A stretch of 64,000 nt of DNA from Roridomyces roridus (Eukaryota; Basidiomycota; Agaricomycetes; Agaricales; Mycenaceae): the NCBI GenBank assembly GCA_029378245.1, contig JARKIF010000001.1, positions 2,108,001 through 2,172,000 of the forward strand, written 5' to 3'. Position 1 is the first letter of the stretch. The number at the start of each line of letters is the position of its first letter. Made by a program: the position numbers and the translations under genes. Positions 31,719-43,626 of this stretch are shown piece by piece. The notes below the pieces were generated by a model. The model saw only the letters and a program-made list of their open reading frames with translations, did not search any database and was not told the DNA's origin.

Positions 31719-33868
31719 CAACTTGAACTTCATCCTCGCATCGCACTGGGCCCGGGTTGATTTTCTTGCCTCGTGAGAGGACAGTATCTGGGCAGGTCAA
31801 CGCGCCATCCCCCAAAGCGCCCGAGCCGTGGGGTTGAACGCGTAAAAGATCTACTGGGAAGCCTGCCTCGTGTACGGTTACTATCTCTTGGAGCCGCTCC
31901 TTCCGTCTCGAAACGACCCTTCTGCACTATTTCACTGAACTCTACCCATGGCGCTCCTTTGAATTCTGAGAGCCGATACCGATGCCACCGGGAGAGCAGG
32001 GCTCCTTGCGAATATTGGCGCAATGTTAATTGCTGGACAACATGTGTTTATCGCGAGAAGACTCAACTGACATTGTGGGGTGGCCCTGGCGGCGTTTCTT
32101 GCTCCGGATTCTGCTCTTCAGCCACAGAGAATCCCGGAATCCAGGAAAAGTTGATATTGGGGAACATCAAACTGGCTCAATCCTGGCTCGCGATCGACTT
32201 CCCAAACACCGAATGGACATTCAACTTCCGCCGAAATTAGGCCAAGTCCGCGTTGGCCTTCTAGATCCGAACGCAGAACCACGGGCAGCCGCATCCCACA
32301 TGTTCGTCCAGGCAAGACATTCCTTGCTTTTCCCCAGCAAACTCGAGATCGCCCAGCAGTCTTACCGATGCCCTCCTACCGGAAACGCCCCAACGGTACG
32401 GCGAAGGTATGGATGGGCCCGTCGAGTCTCCGCGTCTCACTCACTCAAATCCATGCCAGTTGAAGGCCGTGTCTTGTCGGGCTTTCCTCTATAGTACGCC
32501 AGTCTCACCAGTGAAAATCTCGGTCACTGTCAGAAGCGAGATGGCGCCATCGCTGCGTCAGAGAAGGGGACACGCTTTTGTCAGCCCCAGGACCACCATC
32601 GAACGACTTGAATACTTGGTCGTAGGGCCTGTATTCACGCGGGACGTTGTCGGGACCATCCACGATTGTATAGTCACTGTCGGGGAACAGAGGTTCCTCG
32701 TTTCTGCGCACTATGACGACTGGGCGCCCGTCAATCCGGCTCTCAAACGCCTTCTCAAGGGGTACAATTGGCGGGGTGAGCTGGTGATAGCCGCCCTGGG
32801 ACGCAGGGATCCACTGGGGTTCGTCGAAGTGACCAGATTCAACCAAAGTGAAATCAAGAGGGTGCTGAACCGGTATGCCTCGCTGCTCCTTTCGCCCGCG
32901 GCTGTCTCATTATAATTCCAGATTCCTGACGACCGCTTTGACCAATATTCACGAGGGCGTAGACATCCCAGCGGCGGTAAGTTGAAATTTGGCTAGTCAC
33001 TCTCATGATACCTATGTTTGTTGGGAAAATAAATGCTGTTCTCGCGTCGCATGCGCAGAAACTTGTTTGTTGAGAATTATTATTCATTGAAGCACATAAT
33101 TACAACCGGCTTTTCGATTCTGTACAGATTCGGTGATGCCAAATCACGATGCAGTCAGTGGCTGTACAGGGGCGTTCTCGCCGTCAAGGAGCTCGTAGCT
33201 GCCGCAGACAGCTCCCGGAGAACCATGGAGACTCTGGTACTGGCTGGAAAATCCTCTTGGCGCCCCAATTCCGAGACATCGACGTTGAATGCCACCGGTG
33301 TCGCGTTGATTGTGCGTATTTTCCATCCACTTTTGCCCGTTCCAGCTCCAGACGGCTCATTTTAAATTTCGAATTAGTTGGCGGCGCATTTTTAAGTTTC
33401 CCCCTACCTTCATGTTCCTAGGTGAGATCTGGAGCGCAACTCATGAATTTAATATGGACTGGTCTTGATCCGGCTTTTGACCCGGTGGCTGTCCAGAGGC
33501 GTTTCTCCCGCTTTTCAACGAATTCCGTCAACCTTCAAGGCCTGAAAGTCTTCGGAAAGCCAAAATGGACTTGGAAGAGGTCGTTGGGTGACGAGCCAAG
33601 AAATCATTCTTCCAAGATTCTCGAAAGCTTTCCCACCCGTGTGACAGTGAGGTGAGTACTGGCAGCTGTTGAGCTGGCGGGAGATTCGGGCAATCTTGCT
33701 GTGGTTCTTGACCTTATGAACGATGATACGTTGACCGCTGCGGTGAGCAAGAGGTATCTGCTGTTGCAAGTTCACCTTTACTTCCCAGGGGGTGGCTGTC
33801 CACGCGCGTTCTTGAACACAGTACTGCGTTTTCGCGATATTGGCCGCGTCAAAACCGAATTTCAAGTC
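31719..33868 (+). repeat. Repeat family copy B, left member of a large inverted pair
   Basis: It starts with CAACTTGAAC and runs to CCGCGTCAAAACCGAATTT. From about 32400 to the end it matches the reverse complement of copy C nearly base for base; B and C positions add up to 90542 over the inner part. Several translated stretches of over 100 residues are identical or differ by one residue between B and C. The 5' 600 bases are more diverged. The inner end lies 28 bases from the stop codon of the CHMP7-type gene. Confidence 0.85.
32409..32915 (+). CDS. Conserved unknown protein of the repeat family (copy B version)
   Basis: An open frame of 168 codons. Residues from about 45 onward (MAPSLRQRRGHAFVSP, ERLEYLVVGPVFT, GTIHDCIVTVG, HYDDWAPVNPALKRLL, NWRGELVIAALG, RVLNRYASLLL) align with copies A and C. 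C differs by a single V/I change. The part before residue 45 is not conserved in A and may be upstream non-coding sequence. No known family is recognised. Whether it belongs to a transposon or is a host gene carried by the repeat is open. Confidence 0.5.
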   Translation: MDGPVESPRLTHSNPCQLKAVSCRAFLYSTPVSPVKISVTVRSEMAPSLRQRRGHAFVSPRTTIERLEYLVVGPVFTRDVVGTIHDCIVTVGEQRFLVSAHYDDWAPVNPALKRLLKGYNWRGELVIAALGRRDPLGFVEVTRFNQSEIKRVLNRYASLLLSPAAVSL

Positions 33869-33895
33869 AGAATTTAGCTACTATGCAGAAAGTAA

Positions 33896-35488
33896 CTACC
33901 CTGATGCGATTGGGCGTGTCGCATCAGTGCCTTTGCCATGCAGTAACCCACTTGCGGAACCCTTGAGCTCCGTCACCTGGGGCTTCTCGGTCGGAGGCTT
34001 AAGGCTCAAGTTTCCCAGTCGCTCAGCCACAGCATCGATATCGTCCTCCAGTGCCTCCAGTACCTCCAGCTCTGCCTTGATTTCTGCTTCGAACTCATGC
34101 ATTTCTACGCGACCTTCAAGAGCTGAAGGCCATCCAACCCCAATAAGATCTTCCAGTTCCTCGGCGTTTGCGGTGGCTTCCTTTAGGGCGTCCAATGTCC
34201 CTGCTACAGACGTTTGATGCAAGGAAGGATCCGACAAAATGGACTGAAGCGTTGTGGTGGAAGATTGATACGCCTCCATGAGCTTTGCGCCAAGTTAGCA
34301 TCAGCTTTGGGCCGAAAGAAATCTTACCTGTCTACTCCCCAATGCATCCTCGACGTCAATCAAAGCTCCTTGCAAGATCTCGAGAGATTCCAAGTGTTTG
34401 TGCAACAAATGTTCCATGTGTTTTTTCACCCGCAGATGGCTCAAGGCCGCCTGCTTCTGTTTCTGCTGAAGCGCCTCGGAAGCCTTGGACCTATATCTGA
34501 TATTGCGTCAATGATCAATTATAGCACAAGTCAAAGACAGTACTCGTCTATGGTTCTCTGAAGCTCAAAAACCTGGGCTTGCAAATGGTGCACATTCTTT
34601 TTCAACTCCACGACTCCTCTATCGACATCAGTGATCTTGCTGGTGCCGGTATGAAGGTGGGTGAATTTTATGACCTGAAATTCGGTGAGTGAATATGTCG
34701 AGAGCGTTATAAACAAACCCACGTCTTGGTCCATGACAATAGCAGATCGCTCGCGCTGGAGAAATTTCAAGAGTATCTCCGCATCACCGTCCAGCAACAG
34801 ATCTGTCGCCCCAAGAACAGAGGAATAACGATGTTTGAGCTCATCTACGCTGTAGAGCACGTCCGTAAGACGGTGAGACTGCGACTGTGTGGCGATAACA
34901 GCATCTGCCGCAGACGCCACCATTGAAACTACAACATAATCTCCCCACCACGATGTGTCCGTGTGATCCTGGGATCCTAAGGTGGGAATGAGTACATCCT
35001 CACCGACGACTCCCAGTTGGTCAAGAGACCACCAAAGGGTTGATAAAGCATAGGCCGCGATGCGGCCTGTAAGTGGGGAAGGGTCGTATATTGACTTCCG
35101 CTGCGTGAGGAAGGCCAACTTCGGATGCAATACTTTCTGGGCGCGAAGTTCATTCTAAGGATGGTCAGTTGCTAACGGGCTGGGATAGAAGAGGCTCTAC
35201 TATGACTGTGGGCAATGCAAGCGGTTTTCCCACTCCTTGCACCCGAAGGAGGGTCATGAGTGCGGGACCGACGCGGAGGACAAATGTGCTCTTTTCTTGC
35301 TGGATACCGGAGCTTGCCATAGATTCAAACGCTTTGTGCCACCATCGGATATTAGCTTGGTATGACTCCGGGTTCGATTGTTTTTGCCGCGAAAGGTCTG
35401 AATATACCGACTGCAAACGGTTGGGAGATGACGAATTCCAAGGAGGGAGAGCCAGTATTGTCGAGCTTGAAGAAGAGTGCGTATCCAT
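33896..35488 (-). CDS. CHM7: CHMP7/Chm7-type ESCRT-III protein
   Basis: Starts at 35488 with MDTHSSSSSTILALPPW. The N-terminal ESCRT-II-like part has SRQKQSNPESYQANIRWW, VGKPLALPTVI joined by a 46-base intron (35200-35155) to NELRAQKVLHPKLAFL, then TGRIAAYALSTLWWSLDQLG, EILLKFLQRERSAIV and TDVDRGVVELKKNVHHLQAQ. After another intron come the ESCRT-III-like helices (EALQQKQKQAALSHLRVKKH, LEILQGALIDVEDALGS) and EATANAEELEDLIGVGW. This order is that of CHMP7, which recruits ESCRT-III at the nuclear envelope and endosomes. All joins hold frame to the stop at 33896. It is a normal chromosomal gene and shows that the 22.8 kb between copies B and C is not transposon only. Confidence 0.88.
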
Positions 35489-37272
35489 GGCCGCTGAGAT
35501 GTGGCTGGCAGAGATCAAGCCAGATGATGTACGCGTGTAGGACACGAGCTTCGAGCGACAGCGAATCGGAATAGGAGGGTTGCACGAGATCCGGTGCCTC
35601 GAGCTCATTCTTTGCAAGCCGACATACCGACACCAAAAGTACGTATGAAGAGAAAGAAATAATAGTGCGACATTTTTACGCGTGAGGTGGGTCTGGTGGG
35701 CCTTCCATTGTCGAGATGGGTGTCGACGGAAGAAAAAAGACACACCTTGTCGTCTACGGCACTCCCGTCCGCGCAACGTGAATATATGCGTCGCAAATGG
35801 TGTGTCCAAAAAGATGTTGTGAAACCCGTATGACGCACCTTCCTGAAGACGGTTGAACCCCTATGAGTCTAAGATGCGGAGACGGGCTGAATTGGAAACG
35901 CACGAGTTTTTCACAAGGCTGATTACTCCTTCACCCCATCTCCGCGCGAAACTCTTGGTTGCAGGGTCACAACGCAGCCACTCATCCTCGACCAAATCCG
36001 CCTCAGCTTTTGCGCCCGGGATGTTCGTTGTCTACATCCATGGTCGTCAAGAAAGGCGGGGGTCAAACGTTGTCATCCGATGCGTGCGCAGAGTTCGTGG
36101 TCGTGAAATTCGTCTATGTCATCGCTTGCATGGTGCGCGTTTTGATGGACGTGGGTCGCCCTTGTAGTCGTTGAGGCCGGTCGCGGCTTGCCGCAGCTTG
36201 GGGATCTTGATGTCACCGTCGTATTTTCCTTCGTCGCCCTCGTCTGGCATCGTGGATGTAGGGATGAAGAGGTCTAATTGAGTCGGACCACCCTATAAGT
36301 GACATAAAAGATACCAGCGCACGAAATGCCGTGCAGTCGTATTGTGCAGGGAAGTTATAGTATGGGCCGTGGCGCAAACAGTCGGCCAACAGTCGGGGGC
36401 TCGAGGGCGGTCGAAAGGGCCATGGCGGGGGTGGAAGAGAGATAGCAGAGGACTCAATCAGCGGCGACGAAGACGGTAAGGACGAGAGAGGTGGAACGGC
36501 GTTCGTCCCTGATCGACATCATGATTGCGGATCCCTCCCTCGAAAAGCGATTTACGTATGTTTACGGCACTCATGAGTCACGACTTGGAACTGCACCACC
36601 ATGTCGACGTCCGGACTCGGGCACAAAAAGAAAAAGTTCAAGACCACCACATACAAATGCCCAGAGGGCCGCGTGTTCTAGTCTCCCAATGTCATACTCG
36701 GATCAACCAAAAATTAAGATAGTCGAAATTTTTTTGTGTTACGCGTGTTCCTCATCACCCGCGATCCTTATCCCTACCACCTGTCCTTCTGCAAAGCAGA
36801 GCAACGGGAGGCATGCTGGACTGCATGTGTCCAATGGCTTCTCATAGCCATCAAGGATCTCTGCAATATACAACTCAAGCCAAGGGACATTCTACTGCAT
36901 TGGACATCTAAAGTAATCTATCATTTCCTCCGGGCTGCAGGCCTCTGACATCGCCTTGCAGGACAACGATGTCATCATCGAAATTGACCTTCAACCTTCG
37001 CACCTTCAACAGAACTTCGATGCAATTCTAGGCTCGCATTCTCTGAAACTCTTCCTCAAAAGCCCGGACCAGGATCTCGGCGAGTTTCACCGGGATATAA
37101 TAACTTCCATCTACCATTACAACTACACCTCCTTCGGCCACCCGGACAGGAATAGTGGGCGAATTTTGATCCTACGTAATTCGTCGATCGGCGCCGCAGA
37201 TACCTGCATCATCAAGACGCTGCCAAAACCAATCCTTCATCTTCCCCAACATCAGCCAAGTCGAACAAAAGG
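35489..37272. other. No confident gene
   Basis: A minus frame at 36250-36119 (MPDEGDEGKYDGDIKIPKL) and a plus frame at 36956-37276 (MQDNDVIIEIDLQPSHLQ) are the best candidates. Neither matches a family I know and both could be chance. A strong TATA box is not apparent. Confidence 0.35.
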
Positions 37273-37275
37273 CTA

Positions 37276-38610
37276 GACTGCAAACCCAAACTTGAGCAGA
37301 GGTGAGACGCCGGACTGTGCCACTGCACCCGTCGTGTGCGTATCTTTTCCTCCCTGGAGGCTGTCAATGCGTTTTTCCAACGCAGCGATCATATGCTTGG
37401 AGCTATACAAGCGGAGCTCGCAACCGGTCACGAGCACCGTGGCAATGGCGTACTCGGCCAGTGTTTCTGTGTCCGACGACATACGGTTCTCATGTGGCTC
37501 CTCTGTGACCACTACGGTAAGCTTCTCTAGCTGGCTTCCGGACGCAAGGAGTTCTCGAAAGGTGTAAAGATAGTGTGCAGGATTGTACACGCGTCGATTG
37601 ACAAAAAAGCGGAAATGTTTGAGTACAAGGTGGCCCTGACAAAACGATGCAGCATCCACGGCGCTGCGCCCTCAAGGACCAGCGAGCGAAGGCAAGGGAA
37701 GTGCGGGATAAGTGAGTACACATCCGGGCCATTGTCTCGGGAGGTTCCTCCGATTTTGAATAGGTACAGATCACGGAGGACAGGGAATTGAATGTCCCCA
37801 AAATGGTCAAGATGGGTCGTGTGGATACGTGGGATGATAGATGGAGGTGGCTCAAATGCTGCATGATCGGCCGGGACGTAGCAGGACAGGAGAAAGCAGT
37901 CATAAATATGAAAAAGCATGCCGCCTGGAGTGCTTTGTATTGGTCCATGAGACGTATCCACTCGTCGGCGCGCACAGACTTGTGCAAATGGATTGAAGTC
38001 AATGTAGCCAAAGAGAAAGGCGCAAACGCCGATTTCAATGGCCCGACTGGGGGATCATGCATGATAATCTCCTGAAGGAGAGGTGCAACCCGAAAGGAGC
38101 GATAAAAGCTCGGGTGTACGTTGGCCGCGAAGCGGAGGCGGTCCGCCCACGGGTCGTGAATCGTGAAGGATTTCAAGCGAGACATGGGCGGTCCCTGAGC
38201 ACCTCCGAATAGATACGCAAGTAAAGACCAATGCGAAGTGATATGCAGTTTTTCGACGGTGTTGTACAAGTCGTGATAGTTCTTTGTGATATCCAAAACG
38301 CCGAGCAAGCGGTGATGGGTCGAGGGATTGATTTCGACTCGAAGGGATAACGAAATTTTGCGTTTGGCCCTGGTCAGCCACTTCGCCATGCCGGCGAGGT
38401 GTTTGTCACGCTCGCGCATAAATCTGTCGTCCAGTACGAAGACAGGTTCGCGCCAAATCACCGAAGTCTGGGAAGCAACCGCTTTCCAGCGTTTGCAAAT
38501 TCCCAGCAGTGACAACGGCCGGTCTGCGTATTGCTCAAAAATGATCGAAAGTATCTCGTCAGGAAAGCGAAGGCACAGACTGAGCCATGGTCAATAGGTG
38601 GATACCGATG
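37276..38610 (-). pseudogene. F-box/LRR gene with two frameshifts
   Basis: A textbook F-box is present on the minus strand after an acceptor near 38586: LRFPDEILSIIFEQYADRPL then LSLLGICKRWKAVA and IWREPVF. The frame stays open through TVEKLHITSHWSLLAYL and RLKSFTIHDPWADRL to about 37910, then must shift for PSIIPRIHTTHLDHFG, FPVLRDLYLFKIGG and LRSLVLEGAAPW, and shift again near 37645 for LVLKHFRFFVNRRVYNPAHY and EKLTVVVTEEPHENR. No introns explain these changes. The remaining C-terminus ends at 37273-37276. Probably a recently inactivated copy, or the assembly has two indels. Confidence 0.65.
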
Positions 38611-39144
38611 AAGTAGGAATGCACCTTGGCTTCTGCAGGCCGTCTGTGACATTGCAAAGTGATATGGCACCCATTGCGAATGTTGATCCCGTTTCGCGCT
38701 CATAGCATTTGCGTTGCCTTGATAATCGGCACTTCAGACCAGTCCCTTGACGTTTAAAAGTCGACACTCACCGTTCTGGGAGGTCGTCATCGGTGGAAAT
38801 GCCGAGCAGAAAGTGAGATCTCTCAGATGAGGAGCGGCTCCGTAGTCGTAGAGTTCTGCTGGGTCGCTGCTCCGTAAAATAAACCGAATGGGCCTGTAAC
38901 TGTGTCCCTGGGGAATGTACGACGGACATGATTACAATGGCCAGAAGTTGCGGTGGGATCCAGATTTCAAGAAATAGCTAGGTATACGGCCCTTATTGCA
39001 ACGACGCCATATCTCCCAACGCAGCCAACACGCGTTGTCGGAGATCGGCCAACTGCGAACAGCACGCACCAGGCAACGCAACCGCAGCCTGGTACAAGCA
39101 GGTCACCCCACACCAACCCGTCCGTTCTTGCTCCTAATCCAAGC

Positions 39145-39546
39145 ATGGTGTCGAAGGCCGTGGCGTTGCTCGGGGCTGAACTTCAAACACTCGGACGCAT
39201 GCCATTGCATAGCCCTCTAGTCTTTGCGTTGAATCCCGCTGACAACGGCGTTTACGATATGAGCTTCGGGATGCTGGCTGAAAAGGGCCAGCCGAACACG
39301 GGAAAATATCGTCTCCTTGCACAGACTCGGAAGAGTGCAGCCAACGAGGTGTTTCTGCAGCATGAGTGCCAAGTTTGGGAGATTGCGGGCCGAGCGCATC
39401 TGCTTCCTCCCTGCCCGGAGAAAGAAGCACTTGAAAAGCGCATTTGGGCAGAAATTGTTCATTGCAACAGACAGAAAGCATTGCACTGGGACCGGCAGCG
39501 CCTTCACGTTGACCACGACCAAGTCGTTGTTCACACAGGTGCGTAA
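39145..39546 (+). CDS. Unknown open frame upstream of the Tnp2 gene
   Basis: The open frame from MVSKAVALLGAELQTLGRM contains SPLVFALNPADNGVYDMSF and LLPPCPEKEALEKRIWAEIV and ends VVVHTGA (133 residues). The frame is open further upstream (to 38953) with low-complexity threonine/proline sequence. It is 59 bases before the transposase frame, in the same direction. I do not know the family; it may be a second gene of the CACTA-type element. Confidence 0.35.
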   Translation: MVSKAVALLGAELQTLGRMPLHSPLVFALNPADNGVYDMSFGMLAEKGQPNTGKYRLLAQTRKSAANEVFLQHECQVWEIAGRAHLLPPCPEKEALEKRIWAEIVHCNRQKALHWDRQRLHVDHDQVVVHTGA

Positions 39547-39604
39547 ATCACGACAATACCTGGGATATTCGCTCACTTTGACTACAGAGTGATATTTTGG
39601 ACCC

Positions 39605-42600
39605 TTGCCTCACCAAAAAGAGCCAGCCGTCCTTGCGGCGATAGTCGTGGCGGCCTTGGTGTCAAAGTGCTACTTTGTCACCCGTGATGGCGTATCGGTT
39701 CTTCTTGGTGGAATGCATGACATTTTCGAGGCTCAGCAGTCGAGCCATACCAGTATTCCCAGAGATCCTTTGACCCTTGTGGCACAACTTCAATTGGACC
39801 CGGTGACAGAGAAATACATCTGTTGCCCAAAATGCTGGGATTTATCTCCATACGTCAAAAACACAGATGGCTCTCCTCTAGTTCTGGAATGCCAGCATCG
39901 TTCTACCCCCGGAAGTGATGTCTGTGCCCATGAATTGTGGAAGTGTAGACGTCAGGCCGACAACCTCCTCTGGTCTCCCAAGCTCAAATACGTCTACCAA
40001 CCGATTAAACATTGGTTGGCTCGCCTACTCTCACGACCCGGGATAGAGGAGTTGCTTGAGCAGTATCCGCGTCGCGCTTCAATGGAAACGGAGACCGGAT
40101 CCATGTCGGATATTTGGAGCTCCCCACGTATTCGTAATCTCACAGGTCCTCAGGGGGAACCGTTCCTGGATGCGCCCGAAGGAGAGCTTCGTCTTTTGTT
40201 TGGATGGGCTGTGGACGGGTTCAATCCATTCTACAACAAAACAGCCAAGCAATCAGTCACCACAACCGGTTTCTGGATGACCTTGTTCAACTTTCCTCCT
40301 GCGTGGCGCCACTTGCTTGACAAAACATTGTACTGCAGGTCGGCTCCCGGCCCGAACAAGCCCAAAGTCTCAAGACTGAACCCTTTCCAGGAGATTCTGG
40401 TACAGGAGCTGCTCGATTTCTGGCACAAAGGCATCTTTTTCACCAGAACGCACAAGTATCCCAATGGTCGAAATGTCAGGGGCATGCTGGTTCCCCTTAC
40501 AGCCGACATGCTGGGTCTGCGCGAAGCCGTTGGGTTATCTTCCGTGACGTCGACCCATTTTTGCGTCGGTTGCGACCTGGATACTGCGCACATGGAGGAA
40601 TTTGACAAGAGCAAATGGCCCACTCGTTCTCAAACGGCGCATATGAAAGCTGCTTCAGACTGGAGGGATGCACCAAGTGAAGCCGTTCGGATTAATTTGG
40701 AAAAAGCCAATGGAGCCCGATGGACACCGCTCCTGCTTCTCCCATATTGGCTCATTGTGATGTTTCTCCTGATTGAAGCAATGCATGCTCTGGACCTGGG
40801 ACTTATTGAGCACCACTGTCGGAAACTGTTTACTATCGACTTGGGACACAAGGGCGGCGACGGCTCTGCACCCAAAATGGCCCGCCCTCAAGGCCCGGTC
40901 TCCAACAAAGAACGCAGGCGCATTTTTTTTTGCAAAAATTCGTGGATACAGCTGCTGCATATCCAGCAGAAGCGGAATTCCTGGGCAGTATGCTGAAGGA
41001 CGGCAGCCCATACAATCTATTATGGCACATATGTCACGATCTCCGGCTGAGGGTAGCTGGAGGCAGCAAGAAACGGGCCTGGTATCTGCTGCGCCTGAAG
41101 AGATGGGTGGGTTGCTAAATAACGTGCCCCGCTCGTGCGACTTTTAACACACAATGCAGAAAGAATCAGAGCAATTAACTGACGCACAGTTCATCGAGCG
41201 AGGCTCTGTAACCAACGACATGAATGAACGATTCCCGCTAGCACAACTAATAGTGGATGCCGAGAATGCGATGGAATCAAAGCGTCGGGCTGCACCAGCA
41301 CAGTTCACCATGGGGCCCACCGACCCAGATAGTTGCAAAAAGTGCATCGGGCAGATATACCGAGGAACGCAACTCACTTCAATGCGAGTGGACGGAGGCG
41401 CATCGGAGTTGACGAGACTCCTTAAACTCACCTGCCAGCTGTATCTTCCAGGACCGGTTCCGGAAAATGCGTCGCGGCAGGACATGTACAAGCTTCTCAA
41501 GGATACCGTAGGCTATTGGAATACCTCACTTGACTAGTTCTTCTGTTCTTATTCATTATTAGGTCGACGCCCTGAAGGCACAGAAGCTAGTCCCTAAGTC
41601 AAGTCCGGAATACGGGCCTGTACTGGGTGGTGACGTTATGTTCTTGGTCTGGCAGGATATGTATAATACGAGCTTACCCAGCTGGGTGGGTATTGCTCCC
41701 AAAAATTGGGGTACCTCGCAGCGAGGCAAACTCAGCGCCCATCACTGGCGCATCATTTTCACCATCCACCTTCCCATCACTCTTATATGGATTTGGCAGC
41801 ACGAAACTGGGCGGAAAAAGGAGCTTTTGTCGAACATGCTTGATCTGGTTGTTGCTATACGCCTCGCCAACGTCAAAAAACAAGCGCTCAAATTGCTAGC
41901 CAGTACGACGAGTACCTTGTTCGATACCTCGAACAGGTAGCAGCGTTATTCCCCGAAGACAATATTACCCCTAATATGCACTGCGCCCGCCACATCGGCG
42001 ATAACCTTCGTGATTTTGGACCCGTCCATTCAAGAAGTGCTCAATTCTATGAGCGTTACATCCATTATCTTCAGCGACAAAATACTAACATGAAATTCGG
42101 TCGGTCCATTCTTTTCACTCTGCTTTCAACTTGAATTCATTGTTCCGATTCCACTCTAGGGGAGCTTGAAGCTACCATGATGAACTATACGGCTCATGCA
42201 GCCAATATCCAGGCAATTGTCGCCGACAATCCCAGAATACACTCTCTGGTTTCCAACGCGGCTGCCGCTCATAAACGAGCGGTCGGACATGGGTCCTATC
42301 TTGACGCAGACATCGGTCTCTCAACTGAAACCGATCGTCCGGGAGAAGCGTGGGGTCTACTTCCTCAAGCGCAGCGTTCATTGCTGTTTGCACATCTACA
42401 AGCCAAACACCAGGCGACCTTTGACCACTGGCAGGGCATGCCCATGGGTGTCATCCTCAAGCAAACTTCCATAGATGGAGTCACGTATGCCCGACAGAAA
42501 CTCTCGCCCCGAAGGAAGTCGCGATCAAGATCCAGTCAGCCACCGGCAAACCAAGGATTACAACCTGCCAGCACCGACGCGGACAGCGATATCATTTTTC

Positions 42601-42929
42601 AGCACCAGAGCGAAGGCGAAGTGCCGGGGGAGATTGAGAATATTGTTCGATTTGGATACACCATTCGAGATGGCACCCAATCTTCCGAATTCCAGAGCGT
42701 TTTTCTCTTTGTCAAGCGGCTTGCTGCAGCACCCATCCGGAATGACCCTTATCGACTTCACCACCCTATTTTCGGATACCTATGCCCTGTAGAGCCCGTC
42801 GAAACAGTCATTGTGGAAGCGAACCAAGTCCGGGGGCATTTTATACGGACACCCAGACAATCAGACCAAGGGACGAAGTTGATTCACGTTTTTCCGCACA
42901 GTCAGGTACACATCCTCCCTTTTCAATGA
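39605..42929 (+). pseudogene. Tnp2-like (CACTA/EnSpm group) transposase, frameshifted
   Basis: The long first frame (39605-40996) has the mushroom Tnp2 pattern: YICCPKCWDLSP with a later cysteine pair, LARLLSRPGIEELLEQ, FGWAVDGFNPFYNKTAKQ, WMTLFNFPPAWRHLLDKTL, PGPNKPKVSRLNPFQEILVQ, GRNVRGMLVPLTADMLGLRE, HFCVGCDLD and EAMHALDLGLIEHHCRKL. At a run of nine T (40923-40931) the frame must change to reach QKFVDTAAAYPAEAEFLGSM. Later exons give SAHHWRIIFTIHLPITLIWIW, YDEYLVRYLEQV, HCARHIGDNLRDFGPVHSR and FYERYIHYLQRQ, then MMNYTAHAANIQAIV, open to 42929. I found no CACTA-type terminal repeats. The element is probably dead or assembled with a T-run error. Confidence 0.8.
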
Positions 42930-43130
42930 AAATGTGATAACAGTGCCCAGACAGACCTCATTCACTGGTCTCGGTCACCAACGGACGAAGCTGGAATGTC
43001 AACGGAGGGCGGAGACACTTTCACCCCAGAGAATGCCCAATCAAGACCAACTCAGGCGGGTGAACCAGATGAGAATGATGTCGAGGAAGATATCGATATC
43101 GATTCAAGTTTTATGCATGAGCAAGTATAA

Positions 43131-43626
43131 CTATTGTGAATATTGAAAATGTTGCGGGATCACATGTATACAATTTCTAGCCCACCCGGGATCTTGGACC
43201 TTGTTTGGCTGGGGATGTGAGCTCCCACTTGGATTGGCGGCATTTGCGATGATAGCACCTGTCGCTGAAGAAAATGATCGTCTCGAGCGTACTACAAAGT
43301 GCGCCCACTGAGACAAATAAATCTCCTCCTTGACGATGACTTGCGCTGCCGATGGCGTGGCGAAAGAATGGGCGTTGTCTTGAAGGGTCAAGGAGGTGAG
43401 CTGGTCGAAGCGGGGCAATGGTTCAGTGACATCCTCATGGAAAGCCTGCAGAAATCTTGAATATCTACTGATGGCAAATATTTTCATAAGAATGCCGGTG
43501 CTCACCTCCTTTTGTAACTGTTCCCAAGCCTCGGCGACAACGGGGGCATTCCTCCGAATTTGAAATTCCAGAGTGACCAGGTGGGGAAGATTGTCTGGGA
43601 TGTGCGCGACACAAAGCGCACCCCAG
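43131..43626 (-). pseudogene. C-terminal part of an F-box-like gene, cut by the palindrome
   Basis: The minus strand reads ALCVAHIPDNLPHLVTLEFQ, RRNAPVVAEAWEQLQKE, then a 60-base intron (donor GTGAGC, acceptor TGCAG) and AFHEDVTEPLPRFDQLTSLT, LQDNAHSFATPSAAQ, EIYLSQWAHFVV, to the stop at 43131. This resembles the C-terminal half of a common mushroom F-box-like family. The reading frame runs upstream straight into the palindrome border at 43627, so the N-terminal part is missing here. Sequence beyond the other palindrome end (46568 onward) stays open in the joined frame but does not look like the family. Confidence 0.6.

Noticed and set aside
38700..43200. CACTA-type terminal repeats around the Tnp2 gene
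   Set aside because: No matching CACTA/TAGTG inverted ends with a 3-bp duplication could be found on both sides; the element boundaries remain open.
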